NCBI GenBank assembly: GCA_024276455.1
Contig: JAJRXE010000489.1
Coordinates: 1-9,145, forward strand
Direction: 5' to 3'
Source: Calditrichota bacterium
GTDB taxonomy: Bacteria > Calditrichota > Calditrichia > RBG-13-44-9
DNA length: 9,145 nt
Below are positions 1 to 6,873 of the stretch, piece after piece (position 1 is the stretch's first letter; every line of letters begins with the position of its first letter). Under the pieces are notes generated by a model, which saw only the letters and a list, made by a program, of their open reading frames with translations, was not told where the DNA came from and did no database searches. The position numbers and the translations under genes are program-made.

Positions 1-1784
1 AGATCATCAGGGTTCACCACGTTGCCGCGGCTCTTGCTCATCTTCTCGCTATCTTCTCCCAAGATGATACCTTGATTGAACAGTCGCAGCATCGGCTCGT
101 CGAAATCAACAACCCCGATGTCACGCATGGCTTTGGTGAAGAAGCGCGTGTACAGCAAGTGCATCGTAGCGTGCTCGATTCCTCCCGTGTACTGATCGAC
201 GGGCAGCCAGTAGTCGCCCTCTTCGGGATCGAATGGGCCACCATCATAGTGCGGGCTCAAGAATCGGTACTGATACCAGGAGGAGCACATGAAGGTATCC
301 ATCGTATCAGTCTCTCGTTGGGCCGGCCCGCCGCATTTCGGACAGGTCGTGTGCAGGAATCCCTCGTGATACTTCAGGGGCGATTCGCCGGTGGGACGGA
401 AATCCACGTCGTAAGGCAGCTCCACCGGGAGTTGATCTTCCGGCACCGGGACTTCACCGCAGTCTTCACAATACACAATGGGAATAGGGGCTCCCCAGTA
501 GCGCTGGCGGGAAATGAGCCAGTCCCGCAGCTTGTAATTTACCTTCCGCTCACCTATGCCTCGCTCTTCCAGCCAATCGGCAATTTTTTCAATTCCTTCC
601 TCGGAGGGCAATCCGGTAAAGGGGCCGGAATTAATCATGATTCCCGGTTCCACATAGGCCTCGGTCAACGGATCGTCCTCTTTGGTGCCCGGCTGTAAAA
701 TAACCTTGCGAATGGGCAACTCGTATTTGGTGGCAAATTCAAAATCGCGTTCGTCGTGCCCCGGTACCGCCATGACCGCCCCGGTACCGTAGGTGTAAAG
801 TACGTAATCGGCCACCCAGATGGGCACCCGTTCCCCGTTCACCGGATTAATGGCAAACGCCCCGGTAAAAATACCGGTTTTTTCCCGCACGGTAGAAGTA
901 CGTTCAATTTCGCTGGTCCGCAGAGCTTCCTGCACGTATTTCTCCACCGCCGGCTTCTGGGTGGGGGTGGTAATTTCCTCCACCAGGGGATGTTCCGGCG
1001 CCAGGACCAGGTAGGTAACCCCAAACAGCGTATCGGGCCGGGTGGTAAATACCCGGATTTCCCGATTGGAACCGTCATCCAGTTTAAACCCTAATTCCAC
1101 CCCCAGGCTTTTGCCAATCCAGTTGCGCTGCATGGTTTTGGTGCGTTCCGGCCAGTCAATCTTGTTCAACCCTTCCAGAAGGCGTTCAGCATAAGCGGTG
1201 ATCTTGAAGAACCACTGGGTCAGGTTTTTGCGGGTCACCAGCGAACCGCAGCGCTCGCAAGTGCCATCCGCCATCACCTGTTCATTGGCCAGCACCGTCT
1301 GGCAGGAAGGACACCAGTTTACCGGCGCTTTGGCCCGGTAAGCCAGTCCCGCTTTGTACAGTTGCAGAAACACCCACTGGGTCCACCTGTAATATTCCGG
1401 ATGGCTGGTGTTGATTTCGTAATCCCAGTCGTACATGGCGCCAATGGATTTCAACTGTTCGCGAATAAAATTCACATTCTCGTCGGTAATGTCTTTGGGA
1501 TGCCCGTTGGTCTTAATGGCGTAATTTTCGGCGGGAAGCCCGAAGGCGTCAAATCCCATCGGTTCAAACACATTGTACCCTTTCAGACGGCGAAAACGGG
1601 CCCAGGTGTCGGTCGGACCGTAATTAAACCAGTGCCCCAGGTGCAATTTGTCCGCCGATGGGTAGCTGAACATCACCAGAGTGTAACATTTATTCTCGAC
1701 CTTGGAAAAATCCGTTTTGTAAAGTTTGGTTTCTTCCCACTTCTTCTGCCATTTTTTTTCGATTTTCTTAAACGGATAGCCCAT
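1..1784 (-). CDS. leuS: Leucine--tRNA ligase, 3' end outside the window
   Basis: Class I aminoacyl-tRNA synthetase that activates leucine and charges tRNA-Leu in the cytoplasm. I read the minus frame from the ATG at 1784 to the edge without a stop (594 codons; family members usually have about 800-860 residues, so about a quarter is missing). Visible landmarks: HLGH signature at residues 48-51; a CxxC pair at 158/161 and another at 176/179, a zinc-ribbon insertion; TTRPDTLFG near 246-255 and AVPGHDERDF near 336-346, both of the CP1 editing domain that removes mischarged amino acids; a later CPKCGG cysteine pair; DTFMCSSWYQYRF of the catalytic core; and KMSKS at 581-585. The anticodon-binding and C-terminal domains lie off the edge. 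A GGAG seven bases upstream fixes the start. The gene lies 73 bases downstream of tRNA-Pro on the same strand and may share its transcript. Confidence 0.97.
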   Translation of the reverse strand, partial: MGYPFKKIEKKWQKKWEETKLYKTDFSKVENKCYTLVMFSYPSADKLHLGHWFNYGPTDTWARFRRLKGYNVFEPMGFDAFGLPAENYAIKTNGHPKDITDENVNFIREQLKSIGAMYDWDYEINTSHPEYYRWTQWVFLQLYKAGLAYRAKAPVNWCPSCQTVLANEQVMADGTCERCGSLVTRKNLTQWFFKITAYAERLLEGLNKIDWPERTKTMQRNWIGKSLGVELGFKLDDGSNREIRVFTTRPDTLFGVTYLVLAPEHPLVEEITTPTQKPAVEKYVQEALRTSEIERTSTVREKTGIFTGAFAINPVNGERVPIWVADYVLYTYGTGAVMAVPGHDERDFEFATKYELPIRKVILQPGTKEDDPLTEAYVEPGIMINSGPFTGLPSEEGIEKIADWLEERGIGERKVNYKLRDWLISRQRYWGAPIPIVYCEDCGEVPVPEDQLPVELPYDVDFRPTGESPLKYHEGFLHTTCPKCGGPAQRETDTMDTFMCSSWYQYRFLSPHYDGGPFDPEEGDYWLPVDQYTGGIEHATMHLLYTRFFTKAMRDIGVVDFDEPMLRLFNQGIILGEDSEKMSKSRGNVVNPDD

Positions 1785-1824
1785 GATTCCACTCCGTGCG
1801 TGTTAATTAGACCCCATAATATGA

Positions 1825-1847
1825 ACCCACTGGGAAAGCCAGTGGGT
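1825..1847 (-). promoter_or_regulatory. Hairpin between tRNA-Pro and leuS
   Basis: A perfect 9-bp inverted repeat (ACCCACTGG / CCAGTGGGT) with a 5-nt loop lies 10 bases past the mature tRNA 3' end and about 40 bases before the leuS start. On the minus-strand RNA the stem is followed by UCAUAUUAUGG rather than a uridine run, so it is not a standard intrinsic terminator. It could protect or define the processed tRNA 3' end, act as a leaky terminator, or structure the leuS leader. I see no T-box specifier or anti-terminator elements. The structure is certain; the role is inferred. Confidence 0.5.
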
Positions 1848-1857
1848 GGGTGGTTTG

Positions 1858-1932
<75 letters not shown>

Positions 1933-1947
1933 AAAAATTCGGCTCAA

Positions 1948-1976
1948 AATATAGGAAATTAAAGCGGGTAATTCAA
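1948..1976 (-). promoter_or_regulatory. Sigma70-type promoter for tRNA-Pro (and possibly leuS)
   Basis: On the minus strand, TTGAAT (complement of 1971-1976) and TATATT (complement of 1948-1953) are separated by exactly 17 bases. The first tRNA base at 1932 lies 15 bases past the -10 box, leaving a short 5' leader for RNase P. No convincing terminator separates the tRNA from leuS, so the same promoter may drive both. Confidence 0.75.
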
Positions 1977-2147
1977 GTTTTTTGGAAAAGAATTCCATTT
2001 GAATTTAAAAATTCCAGCATCGTTTAAAATACTCGAGCATTTTTCTTAATTTAAAAACCCGAGGGGATGTGATATAGTTAGAGCAAAATATCATTTTGCA
2101 AATATTTTTTTACCCATCGGTTTTTTGTGCCAAAATCAAGAAAAGTA

Positions 2148-2173
2148 AATTCGCCTCGAAATTGAAGCGAATT
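2148..2173 (-). terminator. Terminator-like hairpin on the minus strand
   Basis: On the minus-strand RNA a 10-bp stem forms, AAUUCGCUUC with GAGGCGAAUU, one pair being U-G, with a 6-nt loop. On the plus strand the same position would be a C/A mismatch, so the fold favours minus-strand transcripts. It is followed by a U-rich tail (UACUUUUCUUG) rather than a clean U-run. It begins 3 bases after the stop of the weak 53-codon ORF at 2177-2338. With no proven upstream gene, its role as a terminator is inferred. Confidence 0.35.
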
Positions 2174-2176
2174 ACC

Positions 2177-2338
2177 TTAGTCCCTAGCCAGCAATAAATC
2201 CAATTTACTATTACCGATCGAAAAAACTCCAGAACGAATAAAACTTTTATTTCTGGTGATAAGATTTCCGATTAAAATTCGTTTAAAAAACCGTACACTC
2301 AGGAATAATGTGAGATTAGAAGAAAAAACATGCCTCAT
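2177..2338 (-). CDS. Possible 53-aa hypothetical protein, very weak
   Basis: ATG at 2338 to TAA at 2177, 53 residues, ending in LDLLLARD. I do not recognise it. It is rich in hydrophobic and basic residues with an SGVFSIGNSKLD stretch in the C-terminal third. A purine-rich GAGAG lies about four bases before the ATG. In favour: it runs divergently from the toxin-antitoxin pair, a TTGACA/TATACA promoter-like pair with a short 15-base spacer lies upstream on the minus strand, and a terminator-like hairpin follows its stop almost at once. Against: short length, AT-rich sequence where chance ORFs are common, and no known family. It could equally be part of a small RNA or a gene remnant. Confidence 0.18.
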   Translation of the reverse strand: MRHVFSSNLTLFLSVRFFKRILIGNLITRNKSFIRSGVFSIGNSKLDLLLARD

Positions 2339-2403
2339 ATTTCTCTCTAATGAACAAATTTTGATAATAAAAACATTTTTACCTTCAGATAAACAAAATG
2401 ATC

Positions 2404-2432
2404 TTGATTTTTGTATAACAATTGAATATAAT
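2404..2432 (+). promoter_or_regulatory. Sigma70-type promoter of the toxin-antitoxin module
   Basis: TTGATT (2404-2409) and a perfect TATAAT (2427-2432) are separated by 17 bases. Transcription would start near 2439, giving a very short leader of about 12 bases that begins almost at the ribosome-binding site AGGAG at 2441-2445. That is tight but workable. Confidence 0.65.
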
Positions 2433-2435
2433 TGT
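2418..2435. promoter_or_regulatory. Dyad operator overlapping the -10 box
   Basis: Perfect 6-bp inverted repeat ACAATT and AATTGT around a 6-base centre, lying across the -10 hexamer of the toxin-antitoxin promoter. Ribbon-helix-helix antitoxins, alone or with toxin, bind such half-sites and repress their own operon, so this is the likely autoregulatory operator. The sequence match is direct; the binding is inferred. Confidence 0.5.
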
Positions 2436-2440
2436 CAAAC

Positions 2441-2445
2441 AGGAG
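2441..2445 (+). promoter_or_regulatory. Ribosome-binding site that fixes the antitoxin start
   Basis: AGGAG lies 5 bases before the ATG at 2451 and 8 bases before the ATG at 2454. It supports a start here over the upstream GTG at 2256. Which of the two adjacent ATGs is used cannot be decided from the sequence. Confidence 0.7.
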
Positions 2446-2450
2446 AAAAT

Positions 2451-2687
2451 ATGATGAATAAGATCATTGCATTTCGACTTAATCCCAAAAGAGCCGCTTT
2501 GCTAAAAAAAGCGCAGAAAAAATTTAAAGGAAAAAATATTTCACAAATCATTGAAAAAGCGCTGGAAAATCTGTTGCTCAGCGATGAGGAATTTGAGAAA
2601 CGTATTGAAGAAGTTGCTGGTAGCATTACCTTACCCAAAGGTCATGATGCTTTGAAAGAAATTCGGCAAATCCGGGGGCGAGAATGA
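2451..2687 (+). CDS. VapB-like antitoxin, predicted ribbon-helix-helix type
   Basis: A 78-residue basic protein. The N-terminal KIIAFRLNPK looks like the DNA-binding beta-strand of a ribbon-helix-helix fold, followed by two predicted helices (about 13-24 and 29-43, with NISQIIEKALENLL). The acidic-then-basic C-terminal tail (45-78, including LPKGHDALKEIRQIRGRE) resembles the toxin-binding tail of VapB antitoxins. In known VapBC complexes such a tail wraps the PIN toxin and blocks its active site; this is family knowledge applied here. The gene overlaps the toxin start by ATGA at 2684-2687, indicating coupled translation. I chose the ATG at 2451 for its AGGAG site; a GTG extension to 2256 would add 65 residues lacking any family features. 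Repression through the dyad at 2418-2435 is likely. Family-level call only. Confidence 0.75.
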   Translation: MMNKIIAFRLNPKRAALLKKAQKKFKGKNISQIIEKALENLLLSDEEFEKRIEEVAGSITLPKGHDALKEIRQIRGRE

Positions 2688-3142
2688 AAATTGTGCTGGA
2701 CAGCAGCATTCTCCTCAGCATTTTTAGCCGGGACACACTTTACGAGTCTTCCAAGTCCCTCCTGATTAAATACCACAACCAACAATTCATTATTAATTCT
2801 TTTATATTTTTAGAAGTGCGAATGTTTTTTTCAAGTGATGATGAATTACTTCGCAAACTGCAAAAACTGGATGTTGAATACGAGAAGAATTATATTCCAA
2901 ACAGTTCTTTTATTATTCCCAAATGGCGAACTTATTTAAAAAACAAACAATATTTCTGCCCAGTCTGCGGACGAGAAACAACCCCAATTTGTTCCCATTG
3001 TAATTCTGATTTACGTTTTCGTCAACGTATCTTATCGGATTTTTTTATCGCTGATTTCGCTTTTCAAAACGGTGGACAACTCCTCACTCATGATCGGGGG
3101 TTTTTCCGTAATTATTTTTCGGAAATAACAATTTTGGAATAA
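2684..3142 (+). CDS. PIN-domain toxin (VapC-like) with zinc-ribbon insertion
   Basis: A 152-residue PIN-fold ribonuclease, probable toxin of the pair. The acidic metal-binding residues are D6 (IVLDSS), E44 (FLEV), D119 (ILSDFFIADF) and D137 (LLTHDRGF), in the order of VapC nucleases that use Mg2+ or Mn2+ to cleave RNA. Between E44 and D119 lies a CPVC at 92-95 and CSHC at 103-106, a compact four-cysteine zinc-ribbon-like insertion absent from the commonest short VapC toxins (about 130 residues). I recall related PIN proteins with a CxxC...CxxC insert before RQRIL.DF, so it is probably a subfamily feature, not unique. All expected acidic residues are present, so the toxin appears intact. The start overlaps the antitoxin stop. 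Low G+C relative to neighbours suggests recent acquisition. The RNA target cannot be read from the sequence. Confidence 0.85.
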   Translation: MKIVLDSSILLSIFSRDTLYESSKSLLIKYHNQQFIINSFIFLEVRMFFSSDDELLRKLQKLDVEYEKNYIPNSSFIIPKWRTYLKNKQYFCPVCGRETTPICSHCNSDLRFRQRILSDFFIADFAFQNGGQLLTHDRGFFRNYFSEITILE

Positions 3143-3301
3143 TAGAAGACAGTCCAGTAATTTTTAGCAAATATTTCTATGGTATTGAAAATACGAAGCG
3201 ATTTTCACGGTCTCCCTAACCGACACCTTCCAGGATTGCTAAAGAGTCAACATTCCCTTTCCAACCATGATTGCTACCCTTGAAAAACAGTTTAAAATAA
3301 A

Positions 3302-3337
3302 AAGCCGGTATTCCTCAATAGCGAGGAACACCGGCTT
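3302..3337 (-). terminator. Intrinsic terminator of the Tricorn-like protease gene
   Basis: On the minus-strand RNA a 15-bp stem with one G-U pair (AAGCCGGUGUUCCUC / GAGGAAUACCGGCUU) and a 6-nt loop is followed by UUUAUUUU. It starts 28 bases after the stop codon at 3366. On the plus strand the wobble becomes an A/C mismatch and no T-run follows, so it acts for the minus strand. The toxin gene, convergent from the left, shows no comparable terminator in the 3143-3301 gap. Confidence 0.9.
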
Positions 3338-3365
3338 CGATTCTCTCCCTCTGAAATCCTGACAT

Positions 3366-6300
3366 TTATTTGGGCAAAAAACTCGGTCCCGTCTTGTCCG
3401 GGTAGGCCGGTTTGGTCAGTTTTGAGGGTGGATGGACTTTCAGTAACTCCAGGACCACCTGGATAGCCTTTTCCAGTTGCTGATCGTGTCCCCGCGCCAA
3501 TTCATGGGGAGCATTTTCCAGGTCGTAGTCAGGCTCCACCCCGTACCCTTCCACGTCCCACTTCCCTTCGGTATTCCAGAAACCAAAGGTGGGAGCGGTA
3601 ACGGAACCACCGTCAATCAGAGTGGGATTCCCGCTGATACCAATGAGTCCGCCCCAGGTCCGTTTACCAATCAGGGGACCCAATCCGGCTTTCTTAAAAT
3701 AGTAGGGAAAGGCATCGCCGCCGGAACCGGACCACTGGTTAATCAACATGACTTTCGGACCGTTGTGAGCCACAAACGGGGTTTGCCAGCTGCGGAAATC
3801 CCGTCGTGCCCAGTAATTGTAAATCGGGCGGTTGAACAGTTCCACAAAGCGATCGGGAATTTGTCCCCCGCTGTTGAACCGTTCGTCAATGATTAGGGCG
3901 TCTTTGGTCCGCTGGGGTAAAAACTGGCGCACCAGTTCGTTCTGCCCGTCGATGCCGGTATTGGGCACGTAAATGTAGCCCACTCGTCCGGCGGTGGCAA
4001 TTTCCACCTGGCGGCGGTTGTTTTCCACCCATTCCAGGTAGCGCAACCGAAACTCGCTTTTCAGTGGTTTGACCAGCACTTTGCGGGCGGTTTTCAGATC
4101 GGGGGTGGTATTCACCGTCAGTTCCACCACCTCGCCGGCCAGCCCCTGAAAAGCAGCCCAGGGATCCAGACGCACATCAAGAGGTTGCCCATTCACCGCC
4201 AGCAAATACTCCCCTTCCTGCAGGTTGATTCCCGGTTCCAGCAAGGGGGACCGTACCTTCACATCCCAGGAAGCCCCCCGGTAAATCTTTTTGATTCGGT
4301 AAGCCCGGTTGGTGCGATCCAGCTCGAAGTCGCAACCCAGCAACCCCACCGGAATTTCTTTCGCATGTTCCAGATCGCCGCCCCGCACATAGGTGTGAGA
4401 CGCGTTCAGTTCTCCAATCATTTCGCCAATGACGTAATTCAAATCCGCCCGACTGGACACAAAGGGCAGCAGTTTGGCGTAGCGCTCGCCCACCGCCTTC
4501 CAATCCAGACCGTGCATGCCGGGATCGTAAAAATAATCCCGTTCAATGCGCCAGGCTTCCCAGAAAATCTGTCGCCACTCTTCGCGGGGATTAATCCAGA
4601 CCTGCATCTTTTCGGTGGCCAACTTCCCATCGCCCACCTTTTGGCCTTCTTTCAAATCAACAATGCCGTAAGTGCCTTTACTCCGGTAACCAACCTTTTT
4701 CCCGTCTGCGGAAATGGTGAAATCGTCAATCCCGGCCATCACCGTTTTTATTTCCCGTTCTTTCAGATCGTAGTATTTCAGGGTGCCGGCCGGTTTGCCC
4801 GGTTTGGCCGCCCCGGCCGCCGGGTAGCGGGTGAACAGAACTTTTCCTTTCACCGCCGCCAGACGGCCAAAATTCCCGGCGTCCACCGGCAACTTCACCG
4901 CTCGCTTCTCAAACCCCTCAAAGTCAATCCGCACCGGCGGGACGCCCTCTTCCTGCTTTGCGGTTTTCTTTTCCTTCTCCTTTTTCTCGGGCTCCGCTTT
5001 TTCTTCCCCGAGGCTTACCTCATCGTTGCGGGGCGCCAGGGGCGACTGGATTTCCCTGGTGAGCGGCACGGCAAACAATTCGGTCGAATTGGGGTAAACC
5101 CAGGTGGCGTCCATATCGCCGTAAACCGGCTGGAAATGGCGGTCGGAGAAGTAGTACAGATACTTGCCTTCCGGGTCGAACACCGGCTGGGAATCGTCGT
5201 AAAAATCGCTGGTCAATTGGTGTGTCTGCCCGGTTTCCACCTCGTAAACCATGATCATGCCCATCCGATTTTCGGCATTTTTCGCATAAGCGAGCCAGCG
5301 ACTGTCTGGCGACCAGGAATACTGGTGCAACTCGGACCAGTCGTCTTTATCCACTTTGCTGATTTTCCCGCTTTCCGCCTCTACCACAAACAAGCTGCCG
5401 GTTTTGTCGCTAAAGGCAATGTACTTGCTATCCGGCGACCAGCGGGGACTGTACCGGAAGGCCCGTCCGCCGCGAGTGACCTGGCGGACTGCCCCGCTTT
5501 CTGAATCCCGCAAATACAATTCGTACTCTCCGGTCTGGTCGGAAAAATAAGCCACGTACTTTCCGTCCGGCGACCAGACCGGAAAGCGCTCCGCCACCCC
5601 GGAGGTGTGAGTCAGGTTTCGAATGCTGCCGTGCTTTGCCGGAACGGAAAAAATTTCTCCCCGCGCTTCGAACAAAGCCCGTTTACCGGCAGGCGAAAGG
5701 GAAGCATTGACGATGTACTTCGCCACCTTTTTAAACTGGGGACGCACCCGGGGCAAATCCGCCGGAACCCGAATGTCCACCGGCGCGGCTTTTTCGGTCG
5801 CCAGATCCAACAAGTAAAGCTGCCCGCCGTTCTGGAAAACGATCTCTTTCGGTCCCAGACTGGGCCATTTTACATCGAATTCGGTAAAATAGGTCACCTG
5901 GCGGAATGTTTTACTGTCCAGATCGTAGGCCCAGATGTTGAGCTTGGAATTTTCGTCCCGGTCGGAAAGAAAGTAAATGGTCTTGCCGTGCCACATGGGC
6001 AGGGCATCGGTGCCGGGGAAAGTGGTTATTTGCCAGGACGTGTCCCGCTGGAAATCGAACAACCAGAGGTCGCTGGCCCAACCGCCCCGGTAACGCTTCC
6101 AATGACGGAATTGCCGGGAGACGAATTGAAAAGCCATCCGGGTGCCTTCGGCGTTAAAACTGGCCAATTCCCCGTACGATAACGGCAACTTCTCGGGCAA
6201 GCCACCCTCCACGGATTGCTTAAACAACTGATTGAACCGCCGGGAGGGACTCATCATCCGGGAGCGGAAAAGGACATGCTTACCGTCCGGGAACCAATCC

Positions 6301-6656
6301 ACCACCAGATCCACTGCCGGATGGTGGGTCAAACGGGTGGGAGCCCCCCCTTCGGCCGGCATGAGGTAAACGTCCGTATCCCCATCGTAATTGCCGCTGA
6401 AAGCAATCCAATTTCCGTCGGGAGAAAATTTAGGGAACAGTTCCTGCCCGGGCGGTGAACTCAAGCGCCGGGCAATTCCCCCTTCCCGGGCCACCAGCCA
6501 GAGATCCCCCGCATAAGAAAATACGATGTGGGTGTCGCTCACATCCGGAAAGCGCAGCATCACCGCATCGGGATTCTGGTAAGCCGCTTCCTGAGCGAAA
6601 CCTGTGAGAAAAATGAAAAGCACCAGTACGGCGCTCCCTATCGAGAACCGTTTCAT
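3366..6656 (-). CDS. Secreted Tricorn-protease homologue, S41 family peptidase
   Basis: A 1096-residue serine peptidase, probably exported to the periplasm or cell surface to cut peptides. Residues 1-21 form a signal peptide (MKRF, hydrophobic core, likely cut after GFA). A first beta-propeller covers about 27-300 and a second about 310-690, each with TolB/WD40-like blades such as FSPDGNWIAFSG and WSPDGKYVAYFSD. A helical C1 segment follows (about 690-757, EEWRQIFWEAWRIERDYFYD), then a PDZ-like domain (about 765-860), then the tail-specific-protease domain (about 870-1075). By position the Tricorn catalytic tetrad matches S753-H754 (NASHTYV), S978 (WSGSGGDAF) and E1036 (DVEGYGVEPD), so it looks active. 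A charged Glu/Lys linker (about 548-571) interrupts the second propeller. GGAGG seven bases before the ATG supports the start. Tricorn enzymes form hexamers that trim peptides; the substrate here is unknown. Confidence 0.93.
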   Translation of the reverse strand: MKRFSIGSAVLVLFIFLTGFAQEAAYQNPDAVMLRFPDVSDTHIVFSYAGDLWLVAREGGIARRLSSPPGQELFPKFSPDGNWIAFSGNYDGDTDVYLMPAEGGAPTRLTHHPAVDLVVDWFPDGKHVLFRSRMMSPSRRFNQLFKQSVEGGLPEKLPLSYGELASFNAEGTRMAFQFVSRQFRHWKRYRGGWASDLWLFDFQRDTSWQITTFPGTDALPMWHGKTIYFLSDRDENSKLNIWAYDLDSKTFRQVTYFTEFDVKWPSLGPKEIVFQNGGQLYLLDLATEKAAPVDIRVPADLPRVRPQFKKVAKYIVNASLSPAGKRALFEARGEIFSVPAKHGSIRNLTHTSGVAERFPVWSPDGKYVAYFSDQTGEYELYLRDSESGAVRQVTRGGRAFRYSPRWSPDSKYIAFSDKTGSLFVVEAESGKISKVDKDDWSELHQYSWSPDSRWLAYAKNAENRMGMIMVYEVETGQTHQLTSDFYDDSQPVFDPEGKYLYYFSDRHFQPVYGDMDATWVYPNSTELFAVPLTREIQSPLAPRNDEVSLGEEKAEPEKKEKEKKTAKQEEGVPPVRIDFEGFEKRAVKLPVDAGNFGRLAAVKGKVLFTRYPAAGAAKPGKPAGTLKYYDLKEREIKTVMAGIDDFTISADGKKVGYRSKGTYGIVDLKEGQKVGDGKLATEKMQVWINPREEWRQIFWEAWRIERDYFYDPGMHGLDWKAVGERYAKLLPFVSSRADLNYVIGEMIGELNASHTYVRGGDLEHAKEIPVGLLGCDFELDRTNRAYRIKKIYRGASWDVKVRSPLLEPGINLQEGEYLLAVNGQPLDVRLDPWAAFQGLAGEVVELTVNTTPDLKTARKVLVKPLKSEFRLRYLEWVENNRRQVEIATAGRVGYIYVPNTGIDGQNELVRQFLPQRTKDALIIDERFNSGGQIPDRFVELFNRPIYNYWARRDFRSWQTPFVAHNGPKVMLINQWSGSGGDAFPYYFKKAGLGPLIGKRTWGGLIGISGNPTLIDGGSVTAPTFGFWNTEGKWDVEGYGVEPDYDLENAPHELARGHDQQLEKAIQVVLELLKVHPPSKLTKPAYPDKTGPSFLPK

Positions 6657-6662
6657 AAATGC

Positions 6663-6668
6663 ACCTCC
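6663..6668 (-). promoter_or_regulatory. Shine-Dalgarno site of the protease gene
   Basis: GGAGGT on the minus strand, ending six bases before the ATG at 6656. It settles the start of the long ORF. I found no convincing sigma70 promoter in the 6669-6873 gap, so the gene may depend partly on readthrough from the operon upstream. Confidence 0.8.
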
Positions 6669-6843
6669 GCTTAAATTGAACAGAACTTTAAAATCCGTTT
6701 AGGGATTTGATCCACTGTCTGGAAAACAATTGCACGAAAGACCGGTAATCGGCGCAGTAACGCTTCCTCCAGAATTTGCAATCACTTTCCATACGGAAAA
6801 ACCCCGGAAAAGATACAATCAGTGCCAAAAAAAGTTGTTATCT

Positions 6844-6869
6844 AATCCCCCACCGAACAGGGCAGGATT
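6844..6869 (-). terminator. Weak hairpin after the hydrolase gene
   Basis: Imperfect stem on the minus strand, AATCC plus CCC pairing with GGG plus GGATT around a 2-base bulge, starting 4 bases after the hydrolase stop. A run of seven T's follows, but ten bases further on, which is too far for efficient intrinsic termination. It may be a leaky terminator separating the three-gene operon from the protease gene. The rest of the 217-base gap shows nothing I can name. Confidence 0.25.
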
Positions 6870-6873
6870 TCTT

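Larger units (their letters stand above)
1977..2403. other. AT-rich intergenic stretch without a convincing gene
   Basis: About 430 bases between the tRNA promoter and the toxin-antitoxin promoter, very AT-rich (13/60 G+C at 2341-2400). It holds a 7-bp perfect dyad GCAAAAT/ATTTTGC at 2083-2099, followed on the plus strand by seven T's at 2105-2111, but the stem is too AT-rich to call a terminator. It also holds a stronger minus-strand hairpin at 2148-2173 and a 53-codon minus-strand ORF at 2177-2338, both listed separately. The plus frame open from a GTG at 2256 into the antitoxin is probably fortuitous. I see no tRNA duplication, transposase remnant or CRISPR repeats. Confidence 0.6.

Noticed and set aside
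2083..2111. GCAAAAT/ATTTTGC hairpin with following T's as a plus-strand terminator
   Set aside because: Seven mostly A-T pairs make a weak stem, five bases separate it from the T-run, and no plus-strand gene precedes it.
2256..2450. GTG-initiated extension of the antitoxin frame by 65 residues
   Set aside because: No ribosome-binding site at the GTG, no family features in the added residues, the AT-rich stretch can be open by chance, and both promoter and AGGAG site lie downstream of it.
3103..3125. TTTCCG/CGGAAA dyad at the end of the toxin gene as its terminator
   Set aside because: The stem is only 6 bp with an 11-nt loop, lies within the coding sequence, and no T-run follows it.
3234..3276. 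Direct repeat GATTGCTA, two copies 35 bases apart
   Set aside because: Eight bases in an AT-rich gap can recur by chance, and neither copy borders a recognisable element.
4185..5504. Plus-strand 439-codon open frame opposite the protease gene
   Set aside because: It is the antisense shadow of a protease with signal peptide, propellers and catalytic motifs; its own sequence shows no domain.
6811..6828. TGGCAC-containing, sigma54-like promoter upstream of the protease gene
   Set aside because: The downstream GC element is missing at the required spacing of 10 bases after GG; only TTGTA follows, at the wrong distance.
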